Counted from the stretch's first letter, positions 1 to 9,112 are shown. The stretch is 64,000 nucleotides of DNA from Streptomyces nymphaeiformis (GCF_014203895.1 NZ_JACHJY010000008.1:372001-436000); one strand, 5' to 3'. Numbers and translations: made by a program. Notes: generated by a model from the sequence alone, not told the origin.

Positions 1-709
1 GTTCGAGCTTGCCGAACGCGTGGCCGGGGTCCAGTCCCTGCTGCTCGGCCAGGGTCGCTCGGAAGGTACGTGCCACCTCCAACGCGTCGGTCTGGCGCCC
101 GGCGCGGTGCAGCGCGAGCATCAGCTGACAGCACAGCCGCTCCCGCAGGGGGTGCGCCGCCGCGTGGACGGAGAGCTCGTCGATGAGGGCCTCGTGCCGG
201 CCCCGGGCCAGCTCCAGCTCGGCCAGGCGCTCGACGGCGGTGAGCAGTTGTCCGTTGAGACGCGCTCGGGCGCCCTGGACGTAGTCGGCGGTGATGTCGG
301 CCAGCGGCTCTCCCCGCCACAGCGCCAGCCCGGAACGTATCCGGTCCGCGGCGTCTCCCGGGTCGTCGGAGGCGGCCGGTGCCGTGCCGATCAGGCTGGT
401 GAACTCGTCCAGGTCGAGCTGTCCCGGCTCGGGGGTGATCACGTATCCGCCAGGCCGGGTGGCCAGCATCCCGTCGGCTCCCGAAGCACGCAGCATCCGC
501 CGGATCGCGGCGATCGTGGTCTGGATCTGCGCGCGGGCGGAATCCGGCGGCAGCGGCCCCCACATCGCGTCGACCAGACGATCCGTACTGATCGCCACTC
601 CCGCATGCAGCAGCAGATAGGCCAGCACCGCGCGATGACGGGGCGCCAAGGCGGGCGCATCGGATCCGGGAGCCACGGCCTCCACCGGTCCGAGGATCGA
701 GAACCGCAT
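1..709 (-). CDS. SARP-type (BTAD) transcriptional activator, 3' end cut by window edge
   Basis: The ATG at 709 opens a protein beginning MRFSILGPVEAV. This is the usual start of AfsR/SARP regulators: an OmpR-type winged helix followed by a bacterial transcriptional activation domain rich in helices, with the phrase LYLLLHAG-like early (here VLAYLLLHAG). About 236 codons are visible and the reading frame is still open at base 1, so C-terminal NB-ARC or TPR parts cannot be judged. A GGGAG sequence just upstream of the ATG serves as ribosome binding site. SARPs activate secondary-metabolism genes by binding heptameric direct repeats near -35. It is divergent from the AhpD-GNAT and glycosyltransferase genes, only 80 bp away, which are its natural candidate targets; that is inference. 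Confidence 0.85.
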   Translation of the reverse strand, partial: MRFSILGPVEAVAPGSDAPALAPRHRAVLAYLLLHAGVAISTDRLVDAMWGPLPPDSARAQIQTTIAAIRRMLRASGADGMLATRPGGYVITPEPGQLDLDEFTSLIGTAPAASDDPGDAADRIRSGLALWRGEPLADITADYVQGARARLNGQLLTAVERLAELELARGRHEALIDELSVHAAAHPLRERLCCQLMLALHRAGRQTDALEVARTFRATLAEQQGLDPGHAFGKLE

Positions 710-789
710 GCCGTTACTCCCGGGGTCACCAGCGCGTGCATAGAAGAAGCATCGGGAATGTATCAAGATCAACCGGCAGGGTTATCCGC
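710..789. promoter_or_regulatory. Divergent promoter region of SARP and AhpD-GNAT genes
   Basis: This 80-bp gap separates two divergent starts and is less GC-rich than its surroundings, with TGCATA near 737 and TGTATC near 759. These are plausible -10 or activator-binding elements, but I cannot assign a convincing -35/-10 pair or a heptad array. Confidence 0.4.
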
Positions 790-2319
790 ATGACAGCACT
801 CCACACCGTCGAACCGGAGACCGCGACCGGCGAGGCCGCGGCCCTGTTCACGGCCACGCACCAGGCTCTCGGGGTCATCCCCAACCTGGCCAGGGTGATG
901 GCCAACAGCCCCGCCGTGCTGAAGGGGTACGTGGGCGCCCTCACCGCCCTGAGTACGGCGGGCGCCCTGCCGGCCTCCCTGCGCGAACGCATCGCGCTGC
1001 TGGTGGCGCAGGAGAACCGGTCCGACTACTGCCTGTCCGTGCACGCGTTCCGCGGGACCAGGACGGCCGGGCTGAGTGCGGCCGAGACCACCCGCGCCCG
1101 CCGCGGCGCGTCCGACGACCCCTGGGCCGCCGCCGTCCTGGGTCTGGCCGCGACGATGGTCCGCGACCGCGGCGCCGTCCCGAACGAGCAGCTGGCCGCA
1201 GCCCGGCGCGCCGGCCTGTCCGACGGGCAGATCGTCGAGGTCGTCGCCCATGTCGCCCTCAACGTCTTCACCAACTACCTCGCCACGACGGCCCGTATCG
1301 ACATCGACTGGCCGCTCGTGCGCCACACCGAGGATCCCCACATGATCAGCATCGCCCCGCTCACCCACGTCTCTCCTGAAGCAGCCGCCGCCTGGCACAC
1401 AGTCGTGTCGGCTTCGCTGGCCCACGATCTTCCGGAAGAACCCCGCCCCACGCTCGACCAGATCCACGCCCAGCTCACCGTCCCCGGGCGGGACAACCGC
1501 CGACTGCTCTGGCAGGCCACCGCGAGCGACGGTGCGGTGGTCGGCGTGGCCGCGCTGCGCTTGTTCACCTCGCCCGGTCAAAGCCACCTGTCCCAGCTGG
1601 AGCTGCACGTCGCTCCCGACCGGCGGCGCTCGGGCGTCGGCTCGCGCCTGCTCGCCACGGCCGTGGCGGCGGCACAGGCCGAGCAGCGCCGCAGCCTCAT
1701 CGCGGCCGTAGGCGGCAACGGGCCAGGTGACGCCTTCTGCGCCGCACGCGGCTTCCGGCGGGTGCTGGCACTGGACCACCTGCTGCTCGACGTCGCGCAG
1801 GCGGACGATGCCGCGGCCGACGCCGAGCACCCCGGCTACGAACTGGCGAGCTGGACCGGCACCGTACCCGACGCCCTGGCCGAGGCGTTCGCCGCCGCCA
1901 AGAACGCGATGAACGACATGCCCATGGGCGACATGGACTACGGCAGCCAGACCTGGACCGCCGACCGCGTCCGGGCCATGGCCGAAGTGCTCGCCGATCG
2001 CGGTGACGTCCTGCTCACGACGGCTGTGCTCGGCAAGGGCGAGATGGCCGGGTACACCGAGATCGTCATCCGGGCCGGGGAGACCCACCGGGCCCTGCAG
2101 TACGACACCGTCGTGGTACCCGCGCATCGCGGCCACGGGCTCGGACTGTGGGTCAAGGCGGAGATGCTGCGCAGGCTCCGCGTCGAGCACCCCGGAATCG
2201 TGGAGATCGAGACCGACAACGCCCAGGACAACACCCATATGCTCGCCGTCAACCGGCAGTTGGGCTTCCGCTTCCACCGCAGCACCCACGAGTACCAACT
2301 CGACCTGCCCACCACCTGA
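790..2319 (+). CDS. AhpD-like (carboxymuconolactone decarboxylase family) domain fused to a double GNAT acetyltransferase
   Basis: The ATG at 790 (MTALHTVEPET) is preferred over one at 736 because it follows a GGCAGGG-type site. Residues 1 to about 180 are a peroxidase-related AhpD/CMD domain: it contains the active-site phrase YCLSVH, which keeps one Cys and the His but lacks the second Cys of the CxxC in AhpD, and ends with an IDIDWP motif typical of the family. From about residue 184 two GNAT folds follow; the first has an acetyl-CoA loop (RRRSGVGSRLL) and the second a similar HRGHGLGLWVK. The double-GNAT part resembles two-domain acetyltransferases such as mycothiol synthase. No stop separates the parts, so this is a single fused gene of 509 aa. 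It is followed after 36 bp by the glycosyltransferase gene. Substrate unknown. Confidence 0.85.
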   Translation: MTALHTVEPETATGEAAALFTATHQALGVIPNLARVMANSPAVLKGYVGALTALSTAGALPASLRERIALLVAQENRSDYCLSVHAFRGTRTAGLSAAETTRARRGASDDPWAAAVLGLAATMVRDRGAVPNEQLAAARRAGLSDGQIVEVVAHVALNVFTNYLATTARIDIDWPLVRHTEDPHMISIAPLTHVSPEAAAAWHTVVSASLAHDLPEEPRPTLDQIHAQLTVPGRDNRRLLWQATASDGAVVGVAALRLFTSPGQSHLSQLELHVAPDRRRSGVGSRLLATAVAAAQAEQRRSLIAAVGGNGPGDAFCAARGFRRVLALDHLLLDVAQADDAAADAEHPGYELASWTGTVPDALAEAFAAAKNAMNDMPMGDMDYGSQTWTADRVRAMAEVLADRGDVLLTTAVLGKGEMAGYTEIVIRAGETHRALQYDTVVVPAHRGHGLGLWVKAEMLRRLRVEHPGIVEIETDNAQDNTHMLAVNRQLGFRFHRSTHEYQLDLPTT

Positions 2320-2355
2320 ACACCCCACATCTCAGAGAAAAGAGAAATCACGCCC

Positions 2356-4335
2356 ATGCGTGTGCTGTTGATGGCGTACGGATCGCGCGGCGACATTGCG
2401 CCGCTCGCGGGACTTGCGGCGCAGCTGCGGAAACGCGGCGCGGAGGTACGCGTCTGCGCCCCGCCGGACGACGAGTTCGCTGAACTGCTTGCGGGAGTCG
2501 GCGCGGAACTGGTGCCCTTCGGGCGCGACGTGCGCGAGCTGGTCACGGGGGCGCCGCCATCGGACGTCTCCGGGTTCGCGGCCGAGCTGGTCGCCGCGCA
2601 CTTCGAGACGGTCGGCAAGGCGGCCGAGGGCTGCGACGTGCTCGTGGCGAGCGGACTGATGCCGGCCGGCGCCCGTTCGGTGGCCGAGAAGCTGGGCATC
2701 CGCTACGTGTACGCAGGGTTCCATCCGTTCGACCTGCCCTCCGCGCACTACCCGCCGCCGCCGCGGCCCGGCCCGCCCGCGCCGGACGACATGACCGACA
2801 ACCAGGCCCTGTGGGACCTGGACGCCCAGAAGGTCAACGCCCTCTACCGCGAGCCGCTCAACGCCCACCGCGAGGCGATCGGCCTCGCCCCAGTGGACAA
2901 CGTCCGCGACCACGTCTTCACCGACCGGCCGTTGCTGGCGGCGGACCCGGTCCTGGGCCCGTGGGAGCAGCTGACGAACCTCGACCTCGTGCAGACCGGC
3001 GCGTGGATCCTGCCCGACGACCGCCCCCTGCCCGCCGATCTGGAGGCGTTCCTGGACGCCGGCACCCCACCGGTGTACGTCGGCTTCGGCAGCATGCCCA
3101 TGAAGGCCGCCACCGACATCGCCCGGACAGCCGTCGAGGCGGCCCGCGCGCAGGGCCGCCGTGTGCTCGTCTCCCGCGGCTGGGCGGACCTGGACCTCGT
3201 GGACGCCTCGGACGACTGCTTCGCCGTGGGCGACGTCAGCCACCAGACCCTATTCCGTCGGGTCGCGGCAGTCGTCCACCACGGCGGGGCGGGCACCACG
3301 ACCACCGCAGCCCGAGCCGGTGCACCCCAGGTGGTGGTGCCCCAGTTCGTGGACCAGCCGCATTGGGCCGCCCGGGTGGCCGAGCTGGGCATCGGCGCGG
3401 CACACGACGGCCCCACCCCGACCTTCGAGACCCTGTCCGCCGCACTCAGGACCGCCCTGACCCCCGAGACGCAAGCACGGGCGAAGGCCGTCGCCGCCAC
3501 GATCCGCACCGACGGGACGGCGGTCGCCGCGGACCTGCTCCTCGACGGGACAGTGGCGGCCGCAGACCTGCTCCTCGACACGAAGCCGGCGCCTCCACTG
3601 AGCCGCGAACAGATCTCCGCGATCGCCCACACCCACCACCCGATCAAGTCTCCGCTCGACGACGACTCGGTCAGCCGACTGCTCGAACACGCCCTCCCGC
3701 GAGGCGACGAGCGCGTCCTCGACCTCGGATGCGGCACAGCGGAGTGGTTGCTGCGCGCCCTGGCCACCCGCCCGCAGCTCCATGCCGAGGGCGTCGACGT
3801 CTCCGAAGTCGCCTTGACGCAGGCCCGCCGATCAGCAGGCAGGCTCGGGGTGGACGAGCGCCTGGTCCTCCACCGGCAGGAAGCCGCGGACTTCAGCCCC
3901 CCCCAGCCGTACGACCTGGTGATCAGCGTCGGCGCCACGCACGCCTTCGGCGGTCTTCTCCCCACCCTCGCGGCGGCCCGCAAGCACCTGGCTCCCGGAG
4001 GCCGCGTCCTGATCGGCGAGTCCTTCTGGGAGCGCACCCCGTCGCCGGCGGCCCTCGAGATGTTCGGCGACCTCGCCGATCTGGCCACCACGGTGGACAG
4101 CGTCGTCGCCGACGGGTGGACCCCCGTCCACGGTCACGTCAGCACACGCGGGGAGCGGGACGCGTACGAGTGGGCCTGCTGGGGATCGCTCGCCTCATGG
4201 GCCCTGGACCACCAGGACGATCCGGCCGGCGCCCAGGCACTGGAGACGGCCACTGCCGCGCGTTCCGACTGGCTGCACGGGTACCGGGACAGCTTCGGCT
4301 TCGTCTGCCTGGTCCTGCGCCGGACATCCGATTAA
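2356..4335 (+). CDS. GT1 glycosyltransferase-SAM methyltransferase fusion
   Basis: The N-terminal ~400 residues are a GT-B, family-1 glycosyltransferase of the antibiotic/sterol type: start MRVLLMAYGSRGD, and the donor loop VHHGGAGTTTTAARAG near residue 308 followed by PQFVDQPHWA. From about residue 420 a class I SAM-dependent methyltransferase follows, with motif I LDLGCGTAEW near 455 and the post-I acid in GVDVSE. Such enzymes transfer a nucleotide sugar to a small molecule or macrolide and methylate a small substrate respectively. The linker repeats AADLLLD twice. The two parts are in one uninterrupted frame of 659 aa. The gene sits 36 bp after the AhpD-GNAT gene, probably in the same transcript, opposite a SARP regulator. 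Product and acceptor are unknown. Confidence 0.88.
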   Translation: MRVLLMAYGSRGDIAPLAGLAAQLRKRGAEVRVCAPPDDEFAELLAGVGAELVPFGRDVRELVTGAPPSDVSGFAAELVAAHFETVGKAAEGCDVLVASGLMPAGARSVAEKLGIRYVYAGFHPFDLPSAHYPPPPRPGPPAPDDMTDNQALWDLDAQKVNALYREPLNAHREAIGLAPVDNVRDHVFTDRPLLAADPVLGPWEQLTNLDLVQTGAWILPDDRPLPADLEAFLDAGTPPVYVGFGSMPMKAATDIARTAVEAARAQGRRVLVSRGWADLDLVDASDDCFAVGDVSHQTLFRRVAAVVHHGGAGTTTTAARAGAPQVVVPQFVDQPHWAARVAELGIGAAHDGPTPTFETLSAALRTALTPETQARAKAVAATIRTDGTAVAADLLLDGTVAAADLLLDTKPAPPLSREQISAIAHTHHPIKSPLDDDSVSRLLEHALPRGDERVLDLGCGTAEWLLRALATRPQLHAEGVDVSEVALTQARRSAGRLGVDERLVLHRQEAADFSPPQPYDLVISVGATHAFGGLLPTLAAARKHLAPGGRVLIGESFWERTPSPAALEMFGDLADLATTVDSVVADGWTPVHGHVSTRGERDAYEWACWGSLASWALDHQDDPAGAQALETATAARSDWLHGYRDSFGFVCLVLRRTSD

Positions 4336-4379
4336 GAAGTCGTCTTTTGGCGGGTCAGTTCGCTGTGCGGGGGATCGTG

Positions 4380-4616
4380 AGTGTCTGGCCGCGACACCCA
4401 CGGGACCGTGCTGCCGGAGCTCGACCTCGGCGGCGGTCACGGCATCGCCTACCGGCAAGGTACGCGCCCCGCCTGATCGGGCGTCACTCGCCGGCCGGAG
4501 TCGAGTGCGTGACGGAGCCCTGGGGTGAACGGCTGTTCCGTCTCACCGATCCCAACGGTGTCGTGGTTCAGCTCGCCGAATGGGTGCCGCCGGCCGGCGC
4601 CTTCGAACGCCGGTAG
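4380..4616 (+). pseudogene. Remnant of a VOC (glyoxalase/bleomycin-resistance) protein, C-terminal end
   Basis: The frame ending at 4616 reads WGERLFRLTDPNGVVVQLAEW shortly before its stop. This is the hallmark C-terminal strand of VOC-superfamily proteins, with the metal-ligand-type Glu replaced or shifted into the QLAEW segment. Upstream the frame is broken: 4385-4473 holds a separate frame with LDLGGGHGIAYRQ ending in a stop. No start codon with a ribosome site produces a complete ~120-aa protein. It is therefore a truncated, frameshifted relic, consistent with a degraded accessory region. Confidence 0.55.
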
Positions 4617-4834
4617 TCGAAGGGGTCCGCCTCCTTCGACGAGGGCGAGAGTCCCAAGACGATCGCCGCGTGGGGGGCACGGCGGGCGGCCCGCTGCTCG
4701 GCGGCCGACTGATCGCCGCGTACTGGGGGCATACCGATCAACCTTCCGGTCGCGGGGGAAGCCGCTCGTGCGCAGGACCAGTTCGCCACGGTCGCCGGAC
4801 CCTGACGTGCAGCCGCTTCGCATCCCTGAGCGTT

Positions 4835-5014
4835 CACCCCCAATTCATTGCAACGAGTAAGCGGCTGTCGTTGCGTTAATTTCGAGAGTCACTGCAATGA
4901 TTTCCCCCAACCAACCTGCGTAAACGATGGTTTCTTGCGGTGATCGTGTTGAGGAATCTATGAATGCAACGTAGCTTTTCCCTCATCGGAAACAACGAGC
5001 TCAAGGAGAGCGTC
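4835..5014 (+). promoter_or_regulatory. AT-rich promoter region with inverted repeat upstream of DUF4097 gene
   Basis: This is the least GC-rich patch of the first 10 kb. TTGCAACG near 4849 and CGTTGCG near 4871 form an imperfect palindrome (GCAACG, 14-nt spacer, CGTTGC), and ATGCAACG recurs near 4964. AAGGAGAG at about 5002-5009 is a strong ribosome binding site for the ATG at 5015. The repeat could be an operator for an unseen regulator. Confidence 0.4.
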
Positions 5015-5686
5015 ATGCAGAAGTTCGCCACCCCCGCCCCGATCGCCGCCGTCCTGGACATCCCCGCGGGAAGCATCCGGTTCATCGCCGCCGACCGGGC
5101 CGACACCACGGTCGAGGTCCTGCCCGCGGATGCCTCGAAGGGCCGCGACGTGCAGGCGGCGGAGCAGACCACGGTCGAATACGGCAACGGCGTCCTGCGG
5201 ATCGCGGTCCCCGCGCCGAAGAGCCAGATCCTCGGCAACTCCGGATTCGTCCAGGTCGTCGTCCAGCTGCCCGCCGACTCCCGCATCGAGGCGAAGACGG
5301 CCAGCGGCGAGTTCCAGGGCGTCGGACGGCTCGGCGACGTCGCCTTCGAGGGCGCACAGGGCACGGTCAAGCTCGACGAGACCGCGAGCGCCCGCCTCGC
5401 CCTTCTCGACGGCGACGTCTCGGTCGGCCGCCTGGGCGGCCCCGCCCACATCAGCACCCAGAAGGGCGACATCCACATCGCCGAGGCCATGACCGGCACG
5501 GTCACCCTGACCACCGAGCACGGCGAGATCTCCGTCGGCGCCGCCCGCGGGGTCAACGCCTCCCTGGCCGCAGGCACCTCCTACGGCCGGATCCACAACT
5601 CGCTCAACAACACCGAAGGCGACGCCGCGAGCCTGAAGCTCCACGCGACCACCTCCTACGGCGACATCACCGCCCGCAGCCTCTGA
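5015..5686 (+). CDS. DUF4097 family beta-helical protein
   Basis: A 223-aa protein starting MQKFATPAPIAAV, chosen because of the AAGGAGAG site immediately upstream; a longer frame begins at 4964 without one. The body has regular short beta strands with alternating Gly/Asp turns (for example TASGEFQGVG, EHGEISVGAA, TTSYGDITAR). This is the right-handed beta-solenoid pattern of DUF4097/adhesin-like proteins that often accompany regulators or PspC-like membrane proteins in actinobacteria. It has no signal peptide or membrane segment, so it is probably cytoplasmic. Its next neighbour on the same strand is an S9 peptidase; in many streptomycetes a PadR or TetR regulator is adjacent, but none is seen here. 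Biochemical role unknown. Confidence 0.8.
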   Translation: MQKFATPAPIAAVLDIPAGSIRFIAADRADTTVEVLPADASKGRDVQAAEQTTVEYGNGVLRIAVPAPKSQILGNSGFVQVVVQLPADSRIEAKTASGEFQGVGRLGDVAFEGAQGTVKLDETASARLALLDGDVSVGRLGGPAHISTQKGDIHIAEAMTGTVTLTTEHGEISVGAARGVNASLAAGTSYGRIHNSLNNTEGDAASLKLHATTSYGDITARSL

Positions 5687-5738
5687 CCCACGCAGCCCCG
5701 AAGGGGCACCCCGCTGCAGCCGACGGCCCTGCCGTGAA

Positions 5739-5755
5739 GGCGCCACCGTGGCGCC
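5739..5755. repeat. 8-bp-arm palindrome GGCGCCAC-c-GTGGCGCC between DUF4097 and peptidase genes
   Basis: This is a perfect inverted repeat with one central base, 39 bp before the peptidase ATG. It could be an operator or a small attenuator hairpin. There is no T-run after it, so it is not a classical terminator. Confidence 0.45.
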
Positions 5756-5793
5756 ACCATGCCCGAAACCGACACCGAAGAAGGACCGAAGAA

Positions 5794-8070
5794 ATGAGCA
5801 CCACTCAGAACTACCAGGCCGCGGAGCAGCTCCTGCGCCGGCCCGCCCGACCCGGTGAGCTCGTCGTCGGCGACAGGATCAGGCCGCAGTGGATCGACGG
5901 AGACACCCGCTTCTGGTACGCGGTGAGCAACGGCGTCGGCAAGCGGTTCGTGCTGGTCGACCCGGCGGCCGGCACCCGTGAGCCGGCCTTCGACCACGCC
6001 CGGCTCGCCGCCGCGCTGGCCGCAGCCTCCGGGCAGCAGGCCGACCCCGAATTCCTGCCGACCACGGCGATACAACTGGCCTCGAACACTGTTGAGTTCG
6101 ACGCGTTCGGCGAGTGGTGGCGCTGCGACCTGGACGACTACACCTGCGAGCGGGCCGAGTTCACGCCGCCGGGCAATCCCCTCGAAGTGCCGTCACCCGA
6201 CGGGAAGACCGCGGTTTCCCGGCGAGGGGAAGACCTCTGGGCGCGCTCGTTGTCCGACGGCCGCGAATGGGCGCTGACCACCGACGGCGTGCCCGGCTAC
6301 CAGTACGGCACCGGCCCGGACTGCACGGCGAACGGCACCCTGCTGCGCAAGATCGGCCTGCCGTACATGCCGCCCGCGGTGGCCTGGTCGCTTGACTCGA
6401 CGAAGGTGCTGGCACACCGCACCGACGAGCGCGACGTCCGGCGGACCCACCTGGTGGAGGCCAGGCCTGCCGACGGCGGGGCCCCGGCGCTGCACACCCA
6501 GCGGTACGCCTACCCCGGGGACGAGCACGTACCGCTGGCCGAACTGGTCGTACTGGACGTCGCCGCGGGCACGGTGGTCCGCGCGCAGGCCGATCCGCTC
6601 CTCATGCCTCAGCTGTCGCCCATCATGACCAAGTGGGCCTGGTGGGCGGAGGACAGCTCGGCGGTGTACTACCTCGGTCGGCCCCGCGACCTGCGCACGC
6701 TCACCCTGTACCGCCTGGACGCGGTCACCGGCGAGGTCACCACCGTGCTCAGCGAGACCGGGGACACCCGCGTGGAGCCCAACCAGTTCGGGTACGAGCC
6801 CCCGATCGTGCGGGTCCTCGCCGACGCCGCCGAGGTGCTGTGGTACTCCCAGCGGGACGGCTGGGGCCACCTGTACCGATACGACCTGCACACCGGCGCG
6901 CTGCTCGGGCAGGTCACCTCCGGGCCGTGGGCGGTACGGCAGATCCTGCGCGTCGACGAGGCCGAGCGGGTCGTGTACTTCACCGCCTCCGGGCAGGTCG
7001 ACGAGGACCCCTACCGGCGTACGGTCTGCCGCGTCGCCCTGGACGGCTCCGGCTTCGCCCGGCTCACGGACGACGACCGGGACCACACCGTCACCGTCCA
7101 CCCGCAGTACTTCATCGACTCCGCGTCCACCGTCGACACCCCGCCGGTGACGACGGTCCGCGACTGGACCGGCCGGGTCCTTGTGGAACTGGAGCGCGCA
7201 GACATCGGCAAGCTCACCGCCACCGGCTGGACCGCGCCGGAACGGTTCCGCGTCAAGGCGGCCGACGGGGTGACGGACCTCTACGGGGTGCTGTACCGGC
7301 CGCGGGCGTTCGACCCCGCCCACCGCTACCCCGTGGTGGACAACGTCTACCCGGGCCCGCAGGTCAACCGGGTCGCCCCCTGCTTCGACCCCGGCGGCAT
7401 GGGCCTCGACGCCGAACCCCTCGCGGCGCTGGGCTTCGTGGTGGTGGCACTGGACGGACGCGGCACCCCGGGCCGGGACAAGGCCTTCCATGACACCTCC
7501 TACGGCCACCTGGCCGACGCGGGCGGGCTGGCCGACCACGTCGCGGCCCTGCGGCAGCTGGCCGAGTCCCGGCCGTGGATGGACCTGGACCGCGTGGGCG
7601 TGCTCGGCCACTCCGGAGGCGGCTTCGCCGCGGCCCGCGCGATGCTGGACTTCCCCGAGACGTACAAGGCCGGAGCCGCCCTCTCCGGCTCGCACGAGGC
7701 CCGGCACTTCAACGCCGGCTTCGTGGAGACCTACGACGGCACGGACAACTCCGAGGCCTGGGCCCGCACCTCCAACGTGGACCTCGCCGACCGTCTGGCG
7801 GGCAAACTGCTCCTGATCCACGGCGAAATGGACGACCAGGTCCACCCGGACCACACACTGCGCCTGGCCGACCGCCTCATCGCCGCGGGCAAGGACTTCG
7901 AACTGCTCATCGTGCCCGGGGCCGAGCACACGTTCATCGACCACCTGGCCTACGTCCGCACACGCTGCTGGGACTTCCTGGTGCGCGAGCTGATGGGCAC
8001 GCAGCCTCCCGCCTACCGCCCCGCCCCCATCGCCATCGGCCCCGAGATGCTGGCCGAGCTGTTCGCCTGA
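5794..8070 (+). CDS. S9-family prolyl oligopeptidase (dipeptidyl-peptidase IV type)
   Basis: The 758-aa product starts MSTTQNYQAAEQ at 5794, downstream of a GAAGGA-type site. Residues ~60-500 form the DPP-IV N-terminal beta-propeller, with blades such as YYLGRPRDLRTLTLYRLD and LWYSQRDGWGHLYRYD. The C-terminal ~250 residues are the alpha/beta hydrolase domain. The catalytic Ser is in LGHSGGGFA (Ser607), the Asp in GEMDDQVHP (Asp680/681) and the His in PGAEHTF (His712). These enzymes release dipeptides or small peptides from N-termini after Pro/Ala. No signal peptide is visible, so it is probably cytoplasmic. It follows the DUF4097 gene in the same direction, with 107 bp between. Family is certain; natural substrate unknown. 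Confidence 0.92.
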   Translation: MSTTQNYQAAEQLLRRPARPGELVVGDRIRPQWIDGDTRFWYAVSNGVGKRFVLVDPAAGTREPAFDHARLAAALAAASGQQADPEFLPTTAIQLASNTVEFDAFGEWWRCDLDDYTCERAEFTPPGNPLEVPSPDGKTAVSRRGEDLWARSLSDGREWALTTDGVPGYQYGTGPDCTANGTLLRKIGLPYMPPAVAWSLDSTKVLAHRTDERDVRRTHLVEARPADGGAPALHTQRYAYPGDEHVPLAELVVLDVAAGTVVRAQADPLLMPQLSPIMTKWAWWAEDSSAVYYLGRPRDLRTLTLYRLDAVTGEVTTVLSETGDTRVEPNQFGYEPPIVRVLADAAEVLWYSQRDGWGHLYRYDLHTGALLGQVTSGPWAVRQILRVDEAERVVYFTASGQVDEDPYRRTVCRVALDGSGFARLTDDDRDHTVTVHPQYFIDSASTVDTPPVTTVRDWTGRVLVELERADIGKLTATGWTAPERFRVKAADGVTDLYGVLYRPRAFDPAHRYPVVDNVYPGPQVNRVAPCFDPGGMGLDAEPLAALGFVVVALDGRGTPGRDKAFHDTSYGHLADAGGLADHVAALRQLAESRPWMDLDRVGVLGHSGGGFAAARAMLDFPETYKAGAALSGSHEARHFNAGFVETYDGTDNSEAWARTSNVDLADRLAGKLLLIHGEMDDQVHPDHTLRLADRLIAAGKDFELLIVPGAEHTFIDHLAYVRTRCWDFLVRELMGTQPPAYRPAPIAIGPEMLAELFA

Positions 8071-8154
8071 GCCGGACAGGCGGACGAGCAGCCCGCAGGC
8101 TCATGTGACCCGGATCGTTCCGGATGGGCCGATGAGTTCGCTCATGCCTCACGG

Positions 8155-8961
8155 TCATTCAGGCGACGGGATTCCCGTCCTGCGATCCCTGCCCCGGGTG
8201 GGGATCGCAGGCGAGGTGGGCGCGCCATGCCCCACACGATCAGCGCCTCCAGCTCCGCCATACCCAGCGCAGCCGCGCGCCCGACCGGCGGGGTCGGCCC
8301 GCGGGGCGCGCCGGGGTCCGGCGGAGCCGGTGCGGTAGTGCTCGGGGCTGACCCAGCCGGGGGTGCCGGTCATGACGCCGGTTCGGGTCACGGACGTGCC
8401 GTCTGCGGCATGGGCGATGCCGAAGTCGAGGACGCGGGGGCCGGCCGGGGTGAGGATGACGTTCTGCGGTTTGACGTCCCGATGGACGACCCCCGCCGCA
8501 TGGATGGCCGCGAGGGCCTGGGCGGTGCCGGCGGCGAAGGCGAGCAGAGTGGCGCCGGTGAGGGGGCCGTGCGCTGTGAGGTGTTGGTCGAGGGTGAGAC
8601 CTGGAGCGTAGGCGGTGGCCAGCCATGGGGTGTCCGCGTCCGGATCGGCCGCGAGGAGGGGTATGAGACACGGTCCCTGGACGCGGGCGGAGAGCTGGAC
8701 CTCGCGGCGGAAACGGGCGCGGAACTCAGGGTCATCGGTTTGAGCGGGATGGATGACCTTGACCGCGACCCGGAGGCCTGCGGCGTTCAGGCCGGCGTGA
8801 ACGGTGCCCATGCCGCCCGAGCCGAGGCGCCCGATGATGCGGTACGGGCCGACCCGCTTGGGGTCACCGGGGCGGCTGGGCTGTACCCGCCCGCCGGGGC
8901 GAGCATTGCTCACGAGGCGTCCGTTTCTTTGCTGCGATGGAGCGCGTGGGACTGAACTCAC
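8155..8961 (-). pseudogene. Truncated Hanks-type serine/threonine protein kinase
   Basis: The 268-aa frame has an intact kinase N-lobe and activation segment: GRLGSGGMGTVH (P-loop), AVKVI (Lys), VVHRDVKPQNVIL (catalytic loop), VLDFGIA (DFG) and GWVSPEHYRTG (APE-like). After that motif the expected C-lobe disappears. The remaining ~55 residues are Arg/Pro/Gly-rich, frameshift-like sequence without any kinase helix. There is also no transmembrane or sensor domain. Streptomyces kinases of this type normally have 500 residues or more, so this is probably a broken gene. It lies 180 bp from the tRNA-Pro fragment, so truncation may stem from integration or deletion at the element boundary. An internal GTG (VSNARPGG) may be the original start. 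Confidence 0.7.
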
Positions 8962-9091
8962 CAGTCGCAGGCACCATTCAGGCCTGGTCGCAGGATGCTA
9001 TCCGCACGCCCCTGAAACGAGTGGAGGGAGCTCGCTCCTTGGCTGCCGTGCAGTCATCGCTGGCCTCCTGATGGCAGGCCGCCCGAGCATC

Positions 9092-9112
9092 TTGGGGACC
9101 ATTTGGGGACCA
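9092..9112 (+). repeat. Two direct repeats TTGGGGACCA beside the att site
   Basis: Two identical 10-mers, offset by 11 bp, lie about 30 bp outside the tRNA fragment on the element side. This is the arrangement expected of arm-type integrase binding sites. It is a suggestion from position only. Confidence 0.4.

Larger units (their letters stand above)
4336..5014. other. 679-bp non-coding/decayed interval before DUF4097 gene
   Basis: Apart from a VOC-family gene remnant (about 4380-4616) no intact gene is visible. The stretch 4617-4830 contains only short frames without recognisable protein motifs. From about 4835 to 5014 the DNA turns clearly AT-richer than the surroundings and carries an imperfect inverted repeat (GCAACG near 4850, CGTTGC near 4871). 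This is probably the promoter and operator zone of the next gene. Confidence 0.5.

Noticed and set aside
4568..4843. Minus-strand ORF in the decayed stretch
   Set aside because: No ribosome site, no recognisable family and biased composition; it overlaps the VOC relic.
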